Source: Varanus komodoensis | Taxonomy: Eukaryota; Chordata; Lepidosauria; Squamata; Varanidae | Length of the DNA stretch: 64,000 nucleotides | Direction: 5' to 3' | Assembly: GCF_004798865.1 (NCBI RefSeq) | Contig: NW_025336479.1 | Location: forward strand, 11,636,196-11,700,195 | Shown here: in pieces, positions 44,401 through 55,200 of the stretch | Position numbering within the stretch: the stretch's first letter is position 1 | Layout of the letters: every line of letters starts with the position of its first letter | Program-made: the position numbers and the translations under genes | The notes under the pieces: generated by a model | The model's database searches: none | What the model saw: the letters and a program-made list of their open reading frames with translations, nothing else | What the model was told of the DNA's origin: nothing

Positions 44401-47400
44401 CCTATCCAGAAGGATACCATGGTCGATGGTATCGAAAGCCGCTGAGAGGTCCAGCAGAACCAACAGGGACGCACTCCCCCTGTCCTTCTCCCTGCACAGG
44501 TCATCATACAGGGCGACCAAGGCAGATTCAGTACCGTACCCGGGTCTGAAGCCGGACTGCAATGGGTCCAGATAATCAGTTTCATCCAAGAGTGCTTGGA
44601 GTTGTCCCGCCACCACTCGTTCTAACACCTTGCCCAGAAACGGGATGTTGGCCACTGGTCTATAATTAGTGGCCATCTCTGGATCCAGTGACGCCTTCTT
44701 CAGGACCGGTCGGACTACCGCCTCCTTCAAAGGGGCAGGCACCCAACCCTCCCTTAAAAATCTTTTGCCCTTAAAAAGTGTTTTTGATAGCCTAAAAAGT
44801 CATACAGCACCTTCCAGACAAACAAAGGTTACAGCACAGGCTTTTGTGCACCACAGATTCCATGAAAGATGATGCCAGAATAAATCCGCCAGCTTTCCAG
44901 GTGCCATGAGACTCTTTCCTGGTTTTGCTGCAGCGAATTAACACAGGTATCCCACCCTGGAAATGTTTACTGAAGATGCACGGTCTTTTTGACCCAGGGC
45001 TGTAAAAGAGGAATGAGGATGGCTGCTGTCACCAGACCACTCAGCTGCCCTTCCCATGGTGGGCGACAGCCGGTGTGGGAGCTGGTGAAGCACAAATGGT
45101 CAGGAGGAGATTTCCAAGCCAGGGGCGAGGGGGGGATGCAAGGCTGCCCTGTGTCCAGAGCTGGCTCCGCTTACTGGGCTGCGAGAGCAAGGAAGTGGCA
45201 TTGAGATAATGATTCTGGCACTGAGACACGTTTGGCGTGCCAAACTAAGTAGAAGCAGGAGTAACACTGACCCTGCAGGCTCAGGTCACTGGGAAAGAAT
45301 TCAGCGTTTGCTGACGGCACCAGGGACTGAATCCAGTCTGCAAACTAATGGCGCCGGACACTTTAATGGTCATCTGTCTCCCTGGATGTATCTGCATAAC
45401 AGAGTTAAGCTATCAGATTTGTCATCAGCCCTCTCCAAGGAACACCAAATACTGGAGCTCTGTATGACCAAGACGGGCAGATTATGCATCTCCAAAAGAA
45501 AACAGCTGATGATGGGTCCTGGCATTCTTCAGGAATGTGCCTTCAAAGTTAAGTTCAGGAATTCTGAGGTAGAGCAAACCACTGGGGAGGGGGTGTAATT
45601 AAATATGGAGAAAGGGGGAGTCAATAGAGTGAAAACCTCCTGTCCCTTCTCAGTGCACAGTTACCCTATGGCCAAAGCAGGCTGAAGAAAAAGGCCATAG
45701 GCACCATTACACACATTTGTATTTAATATATTGTTAGCCCCAAACTTATACAGTAGAATTGTCCTCCCTCTAGGCCTGATGTGGAATCTCATCTTCTAAC
45801 CAACCTGCATCATCATTTCTGTGTTTATCAGTCAATCTTCTGATACCCTACTAAAGATACTCAACAGCACTTCTTTGTTTGGTGCAACAAAAAGACTGGT
45901 TGCCATAACCATTTTGGTAGCATACAACAAACACATAATTTCTATATGCAAATATAGGACAAGGTTTTCTCCATATTAAATGATGTACCTCAGAAATGTA
46001 ACTTCAGCTGCCAGGAAGCAAAATAGGAAGCCACTATGTGAAATCTGGGTTACTGCAATGTGACCGATACTGAGATGCAAATGAGCTCAGCATGCCACTG
46101 CGCAGCCAGCGCTATGGAGGTGCTAGCAGAGCAGCAGTGGGAAACCACACAAAAAAACCAGTCAGCAGAGGTGTTAGAAAGCCAAAAAAAAAAAAAAAAG
46201 TTCTACCAAGCTGTCAAAGCTTTTAGTTATTTTTGACACGATTGCATCCAGTTACCCAGAAACTTGAAACTGACTAGTTTATCTTGCTAGCCTTCTTCCA
46301 GTTTAGATCTACTAACTTCTTCCTGACAGGACTCTGGTGCCTTTAAAATTGTGCCAAGCAGAAATCCACAGCTGCTTCTTTCACATCAATTGTAGGCTGT
46401 GAAAAGCTTCACCTTGTGGAGAAACCTCAGCAGGTCTTGTGCCCAAATATCCACAAATGCTTGGAATTAATCCAGGGTTTCACATTATTTGAGTATATCT
46501 TATTTAGTCCCTTGTTTGAAGGGTCCACTGAGCCCAATACAGTGCCTAATCCACTGCAATCCCTAATCCCCCTTTATCTTGGGTGTGATCTAAAGCCCAT
46601 GCTCTCTTTTGGGCATTCTCTGTGAGCTGAAAATATCCTCCTCCTCTGCTAGTATTTAAAACTGTGGCTGGAACATGCATTCACTAATTGGTGGCATGAA
46701 TAAGTTTACCAAGCCACTCAGATGCAATGCTGAGTCCTGGTTTGATGTTATAAGAATGAGCATGCCGAGTCTTGTCTTCATGCCCCCTCTTCCTCCTCCA
46801 CAATGAGAAATTTCAGATTATAATTTGCAGGAAACCATACCTTGTTGTTTTATCTAAACCAGGCAAACTATGGTCAGGCAAACAATATTTGGCATGCAAG
46901 CCATGACTGCACAGCACAGTTTGAATGTGGCAGGCAGCCCAGCTTTGCATGTACTATAGTGTGCCATGTCCAGATGAAGCCATGTGCAGAAGTTTCTAAT
47001 ACTGGGCCAGAAGAGGAGGAGCAAACACAGCCCAGGGTTCATGCCCGTGTCTTCTCATCAGTGCCAACTCTCCCCTGCAGCTCACTCTGAATCATCTGGA
47101 AACTGCCATAAGCTCAAGGAAGCACCATTCATGGAGGCTGAAGACAGAGCAGCCCTCTAATACTCTCATTCTGAAGCTTGTGAAGAAATAGCAAAACTTT
47201 GAGCAGGAAAGATAATTGGCATAACAGCTGTAATCGATCAAACTGAGCATTCTCTTGTCTGGCACAGCCCATAATAGTTGTCCGCTTGTGTTGGAGCAGT
47301 GAATGGTACCTCCCCCCACCCCAGGTCAAGGCCCACAGAGCCAAGCTGGTCAGGCTAGTTTGGCACCGGAGGCAGAGCACCCCAAAGTCTACCCCAAGAT

Positions 47401-49250
47401 GTCAAATGCAGCAAGGCATGGGATGGTGTAACTTGGTGTCCTGTAACAGGAGGGGGTTGGACCTGGTGGTCTCCATGGTCCCTTCCAACCCTACCATTCC
47501 GTGATTCCGTAACTGGCCATTTTCTGCCCCGTCAGGACATTCCAGATCAATGCCTGGGACAGCTGCCTCCCTCCGCCTAACAGCAAGGCCAGCTGGACTG
47601 CCACTGTGCGTGTTCTCGCACAGAGTCCAAAACAAGCGGAGAGTGGCAGGCCATGGGGGCCCACCAGAAGTTCCCCAAGGAGGCAATAGACCGAAAAGAG
47701 ACTGCTGTTGCGGCAATACTCCCCTGGCCATCCAAAAGTTCAGCCAGTGCTAGTTGGAAGCTTACGGAGAGGCCTAGCTGCTCCTACTCTGAAAGGGCTT
47801 GAGACACAAATCAACATAAATCCCAAGACAGTCATTCATGAGGTATTTTTGTGACTTTTCTTTTGCAAAAAAATAATTTTTAGAACCTCTTCTCACTCCC
47901 ATCCCCCCCGACCAAACAGCTGCACAATGATTTGTGCATCCTTTTTCATTCCTCTGTGCTAAAATATTGCATGAGAAGGAACTGGCCCCAAGTGATATGC
48001 TGCTAAAGACAAGTCTGTGTTCCTAGGCATTTTAGGGTGAACTCAATCCAGTTTGGGTTATACATATGTATCTGGCTAGGCCTACTAACTGGGATGGCTA
48101 GATTTTGTCATGATCTCTTTAAAATTGTGTTGCCCACCTATATGATCCATTAAACCGCTAGAAAGGTGACCTAAACATACAGATATTTCCCATCACTGAA
48201 TTTCATTGACAAAATAGTTTAACTTTTACCTGATGTCTGTAGTTACTTTAAAATGGTGCCCTACTTCTCTATCCTGAACAGCAGCCTTTTAGAAAGAAAG
48301 GGATGGAGAGCAGTGCCTTTTTCTTTGACCATCAGCCTGAACAGAGAAATGTGGTGGGTGAGAAGAGTGGATGAGATTTTCAGATGAGAAGCAGGGCCTT
48401 CCATCCATACTGCTCCAGGTCTATGTAGCTCCCTGGATAGTTTCCAGCTGGCCACTGTAACAGCCACTATTTAACTTAAAGAACGGGTGCCTCACTTGGT
48501 CCCCCTTCCCCAATCTGGTTTTCTTTTTGTGCCGTATCTTTTAGCTTCTAAGCCTGCAGAATGGCTTAATTTCAATGACTGTATCAAGTATGAACGGTTT
48601 TTACCCTGAAGAGCAGGGTACATATGCTTTAAATGATAACTCAAAGGAATAAACACATACAATTTCCAGATTCTACAGGGACAGTAGTCAGATGAGAGGG
48701 TGATTCAGAGTGGAAAATGACAGGCAGGCAAAGGATTTAGCATTTCTTCCTCTTCTACAGATTTTCTGCTCAGAAATTTCCCCTCCCAAAAGTGTTCTCT
48801 CACATACAACACACACATGCATACAGTCTTGCAGAAAATAAAGCATAAATAAAAAAATTCTGACCACCATTTCCCCATCCATGTGTTGGAGAAATGTTGG
48901 GTTTTCTCTTCTCACTGTGGGCCTTACTAGTTGGGTGGAAGCCCCTACTTATCCAGGGGCTTATTTCTGGGCCATCCTGGCTAGGCTTGGGTTGCACATG
49001 TCAACACAGGCAGCAGTATGGCCTGGAATGTCTGTGTGGAAGCAGAATCCCCAAATTACTGTGGCTTTCACAGCCTCATTCAACTAAAGCCCTTGCCTTA
49101 AAGCAGAATGGCTTGGGAATATGAGAAAGAACTCAAGGGCAGACGAGACTTCCTGGTGGGAAAATAGAAAGCTGGATGTGGGTCTCTGATGCTTCATGCT
49201 TCCCTGCTTGGTTATAGTACTAGCTCAGGTTCATTGTCATTCATTTTAAG

Positions 49251-49282
<32 letters not shown>

Positions 49283-52200
49283 TACGCACACACATGCACA
49301 GATGTGCATATGGACACACCCTTCTTGAATTAACCATCAGACCTAGGCAACGCTAGCAAAATAAAAGGCAAAGAAAACAGGGTTGTCGGGGAACCACTGT
49401 GCAATCAACCTGGCAAACTTGATTCATTTCCGGAATTTAGTGAGGCAACGAAAGCAGAAATAACTGTAGAGTTCATGCATGGAAACTCCTGCCCCAAGGA
49501 GTGTTTTTAGCAAAGCTTCGAAGTGAAAGTGATTCCTGGGCAGGAAAAGGAAGAACCACAGTTTACCGGGAAATCATAGAAAACACTTCCTTCTGTACAA
49601 GGGATTCAGCACACCGTGACCAGTGTTAGAAACACACCGGAATCTAAAGGCCTGCAGAGCAACTCTGTCTTCTCTCACCCACAAGGAAGGGAGCACTCAG
49701 GAGAAGGGTTACAAACGAAAGACAGTGCTGTCTGGATCCCCAAGGTTGTGGCACCCTCCATGGGCGAGGCAAGGGGATTAGATGATAAAAGTCTCACCTA
49801 AGGCTCACAATGGTTTATAAACCAACAAGGCCAGCCTTCTCCTCCCAGTGGCAAAACAAGTCTTTAATAGAGTCAATCCAGTTTAGACCAACTGGGTGAC
49901 ATCCCCCTGCTACCCACCCAGGTAAAGCTCCACAACAGCGGTGACTGGGCTCGCAAGACATGGCAACCCAGTGTGGGCAAGGAGCCATGGTATGTTCTCA
50001 TGTGGCCCTGAACCATTTCCCACAGGGTGCCTTGTTCACAGGCAACAAGCTGCACTGACAACGCATGGCTTCTCTTAGGAGCTGCTGCACCCACACTGTG
50101 TGGGTGGCAGAGCCTCTCCTTAGCACTCTTGTCCAGCCCAGCCATCCCACAAGTGCCCATGTGGGCACTTGCCCGGGCTTCCCCTCCACACTTGGTCCAG
50201 GGTGTTCTTTTCTCAGAGACCATGGAAAGCTATCTCCAATCTGACAGCTGGTGAAGGTGGTGGAAAAGGAGGTTTCCTACAAAACGAGGTCGGGTGGCTT
50301 GCACTCTTCCACCTTCCCAAGTACCTAGATCTCAGAAATAGGGGAGAGAAGAACCTTGTCCCACACAGAATCCTTGAGGACCTCATCATGAAGTGGGTGA
50401 TCTTGTGGCCACCCCTTTTTACAAACAAAGTTCACCCGTGGCTTTGCTTTCTCTTGACAACAATGTAGGAGAAACCAATGAGAAGGATGAGGCTCTTGGC
50501 AGCGTTTCTTGATGCACAGTGCACTCCTATTGCCCAGGTGAGGTGTGCCAGTTTGGACTCACCAAAGTGTGCAAGTGTACACATGTGCAACCCTCACTAA
50601 AACAATTATTTAATTTGTTTGACAAAAATGTGTACATTTTGTCCCATTTATTTAAAAAAGATGGGATGAGCCAGTCACGGCCCCTCCAGCGTGCTTCTTG
50701 GACACTTTGAATGAATTGTCACTAGCTGCCAAATTGCGATCTCTGAAGAAAGAAAACTAAATAGATAGATGGGGCAACCCCGCCCCCCCAAAAAAACCCT
50801 GCAGTGAAGACTTACAGTCATGATAAGGGGAGGCCAGACTAGTCAGTCCTGCCATGGGGTCCCCTGGAATACCCACTAGAGGGCTAACAGAGAAGGAGGG
50901 GCAAAGAACCCATGCTGAGCCCAGTCAGTTGTGGCTTCTCAATTGTGCCTTGTCATGATGTACAACTGAATCCAAGCAAGCAGCCCAGTCTTGAAAGGGT
51001 GACAGCCTCTGACAAGCACAGCTCTTCCCCACGGATGTGCTGGAAATGCTGAAAATACTCAGCAGCCCACCACCCCTCCCCGTGTGGGAGGCCAGCAAAC
51101 ATTCTGCAGTTGGCGATCACCTGCTCTTGCCCCCTCCTCACATTTTCTGCTGTGTGGATGCTGACTCGACCGAGCAGACCCAGGGCTGGGACACTTCACG
51201 CTGCCTGGGGGCAGCATGCAGACTCTGCAAATAGCGCTCTGGCCCCCCATTCGACTTCTGCCAGGAATGCCCTGTTCGTATAAAGAGGCAGCTTGTCGGA
51301 AGCGATGTGGTGAGTGGGAGTCCTGCGCAGCAAGTGTCTGAGTACAGACGATGCCTGCCGTGAGCTAAAACAGGATGACCCTCTCTCAGCTTAGTAAGCC
51401 AAGTGACGAACAAGCTTTGCGCGATATGTGCAGCCCTTTCACGTCAGCAGTAATTAAACCAGGGAGTTTCCCTAACCATTCTTTCAGGTTGCGTACAAAC
51501 CACAAAGCTAAGATTACTAACTTCAGAAGAAACTAGAATATCAAACCAACTTCAAACCCTGCCTTTATGCAAGTTAAAAACTACTGTATTCCAGTTCAGA
51601 CAATATGGAGAACTATAATTAACTGAAGACTGCCTGGTTTGATTTGCTCATACTGCAAAGGAAGGAGCAAAAAGGCTTTAAGTGGGAGCACAAAGCTTGT
51701 CCGTATCTCAGTTTATTACGCCAAGATATGTTTGTCAGAATGTGGCCTATGACTCAGTGGCCTTGCATGGACCAGATGTACAAAATCAGCTCACAGATCT
51801 CAGATGCACACACAGAACTCCAAGTCTGTGTTTAGCAAAAAATTCAGAATAGTTTTCCTTGTTGGAAAAAATAGATAATTTCTAAAGCCAAGGACCTTAA
51901 ATCTAATAAATTTATTTTTTTCTGGTATCAGATAATCCTGTATTGTTTTGCATGTCACTTTTATATATACCTTTGTTGAATGTACTATAGTGGCCCAGAA
52001 TAAGGCTAGTGTTAAGAGCCAGTTGACCTAGTGGTTAAAGTGGGGACCTGGAGGTTCTGGGTGCAAGGCCTCACTCAGCTATGAAGCTCACTGGGTGATT
52101 TTGGGCCAGTCTCTCACTCTCTGCCTAACCTACTGCACAGGGTGTTGTTATGAGGGGAAAATGGGGCTATGTAAGCCGCCTTGAGTTTCTCATAGGAGGA

Positions 52201-55200
52201 AGAAAGATGGGATATAAATGCAATACAACAACAACAACAATACAAATAGTGTTCGTGTTAGATAGTCATTGTGTTATACAATCCTAATTCTCATCATTGT
52301 CATCATCCTCAATAACAGCAACATTGTTGAGTGGAGAACCTAGGATGGATGGACATTTATTCCAAGGCATGTTAAACAATGTGGATGGGAACAGCATCCA
52401 GGTTAATTTAATGCAGTTTTCTGGCAAGGTGTACACTGATTGATAGCCGCTTCTATAGGCACTGAACTGTAGTCTGGGAACAAGGTCATGCCTCTGATTA
52501 CTGCAAAAGGTTTAGAAGCATAGGATGGCAGTGTTGGAGGGGGCCATCAAGTCCAAGCCCCTGCTTGGTGTAGGACTCCAAGTCAAACCATCCCTCTCAG
52601 GTTGTTGTTCAGCTGCATCTAGAATACCTCAGGTGTGGAAGAGACCACAACCTTCCTAGGTAATTAGTTTCATTGTCATACTACTCTAACCATTAGGATA
52701 TTTTTCCTGTAATCTAGCCAGAATCTGAGAAAAGGGGGACTGGTAATTCATGGGACTTGGAAGTGATACTTCTCTTAATGTAGCCTAAACCAGCATTTGA
52801 CCTTCTTGTAGCCACATCACATTGTTGACTTATACTCAGCTTGCATCTACAACAATGCCAAGATCCTTCTCACTTTCAGTATTGTTGGGCCAATTATCCC
52901 TATCTTGTAATGATGTGTTTGGTTACTTTTTCTTAGGTGCAGAACTTGGAATTTGTCCCTACTGAATTCCATTCTGTCGTTTTCAGCCCAGCGCTCCAGC
53001 CTATCACAATCACCTTGAATCTTCTTTCTGTCTTCCAGGGTATTAGCTATCCCACTCAATTTTGTGTCATCTGCAGATGTGATAAGCATTGTCTGCACTT
53101 CCTCATCCAAATCATTAATGAAAATATTGAAGAGTACCAGGCCCAGGACTGAACTGCATGATGCCCCACTTATTACCTCTCCTCAATTTGAGAAGATGTC
53201 ATTGATGGTCACTCTTTGAATCTGATTCTGTAACCAACCGTGGATACACCTGATACTTGTTCTTTCTAGCCCACCTTTTGCTAGTTTGCTAATCAGGAAA
53301 TCATGGGCTACTTTATCAAAAGATTTGCTGAAGTCAAGATATATTATGTCCACAGCAATCCCACAGTCCACCAGGGAAGTTACCCAATCAAAAAAGTAAT
53401 CAGATGAGTTTGGCAGGATTTGTTCTCAACAAATCTGTGTTGGCTGGTTTTCAGGCCATGGTTTCTGCAGAGTGAAGAACTATTATTCCCAAAACATTGC
53501 TGATGTCACCCATCCCATCTCCCAGTTGTCACTTCACTGACAGAGCCAGCAAAGGGCAAAGAATGTGAAATTCCAGTAAGTCCTCAACAAAATACTTAAA
53601 GCTGAAAATAAATTCTTCCGGGCTTGCATCACAGGTCCCCTCAACTGTTCTTGAGAGGACTACAGGCTTTGCCCTGGGAAGAAAGCGAGGCCTAGAAAGT
53701 CAGATGGAAGCCGGTGTGTGACGAGAACACGACTCTTCACTTCTCTCTGTTTCTGGAAAAATGCAGGGAGCTACTACATTACAAAGAGAAATAGCAAGTT
53801 TTGTTTTTTGCTTTTGTTTGTTTTTCCTTAACAGGGGTGCTTTAAACAGTAATGATCAACAGCAGTTCAACAGCTGAAACTTTCCTAACATAGGAGCATT
53901 AGGAAAACATTACTTTCAGATATCTGTTTGTAATGAAATCTTCCTATGACTGATTACTCAGATATAAGTCCCACGGTGTTCAGTGGGGTTGGTAGCAAGC
54001 CCTACTGAACATAGTGGGACTTAACCTCCAGGTCAACAAGCATTGGACTATGCTGGATCAGTTTTCAAATTTATATACCCTAGTCACAGCCAAAATTTTA
54101 AAATAGCACCCAAGTGATAGACAACCACAGTACAAACTATCTACAAATCTAAAAATACAAATGTGAAATGGCCAAGATTAACACAAACAAAGCCAAGGTA
54201 ATGTTCTGCAAAGTTAAAAAAAAGGAACGAATTTAATTAGGGAATGCTTTCTGATGCAGCCCTGTAACAGAACGCCTGCCTGTTAGGGGCCAGTTGGCAA
54301 AGCATTTCGTGGTGTGGGAGGTAATGTTGTTGAGAAGGCCTGGCCTGTGTCTTCCTGCTTTTACATCCCTAAAGGACAAAGAGCAGTACCTCCCAGACAG
54401 ATCTGAGAAAGTGGCTTTATCTTTCTTTTTTCTTTTTAAGGGAGAGGAAATAGCACACGGTGAATAACACAGAAAGAAAAGCAAGTCCCTGCTTTTGGCC
54501 AACAATCAGATTTACAGTGTAAGCCTATTCATATATACTCAGAAGTAAGTCCTGCTGAGTTCAGTAAATCCTACTGAGTTCCCAATTAAGTTGGTATAGG
54601 ATTGCAGATGTAGAAAACATATTACAAATGGAGAAAAGGAGAAAGCAGGATTATATGTTTCATTTTTGTGCTTTCTGTTTGCTTTGCTAGGCTCAGCTTC
54701 ATGTCTCTCATCTAGCTTTGTGCTTCATGTTTCAATCTGCATCTGAAGTCAAGAGATCAGAAAATCAACATCTTATTCCACGTAATCTTATTTATATTCA
54801 CATTCTTTACCTTTCAATAAAGTTCTGTATCAAAAAAGTTAGTGGTGACAGTGCTGGATTGGGATCTGGGAGTTCCACGTTCTGGTCTCTGCATGGCCAC
54901 AAAGCTCACTGGGTGATTTTGGGCCTCTCACTGACTCTTGGTCTAGCCTACCTCACAGGGTTATTGTGAGGATAAGATTGAGAGTAGGAGTATGTAAGCT
55001 GCATTGAGTTTCTTGAAGGGAAAAAAGGTTGGATATAAATATAATAAATAAAATAAACTTGGTGGGTTATAGCCAGAAGTGCCACATTTGTATAAGCTTG
55101 ATGGAGTTCATGGGGCCACTATAATTTATGTACTTCGAGTTGTATTCAGTGTTGGCCCTGCAGGGAGGAAAGAACTTGTACAAGACAGAGGATCCTATTT

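Noticed and set aside
46840-46980. Resemblance to the hairpin element at 7729-7880 (cagctttgcatg block)
   Set aside because: Only short shared words; no inverted repeat of useful length.
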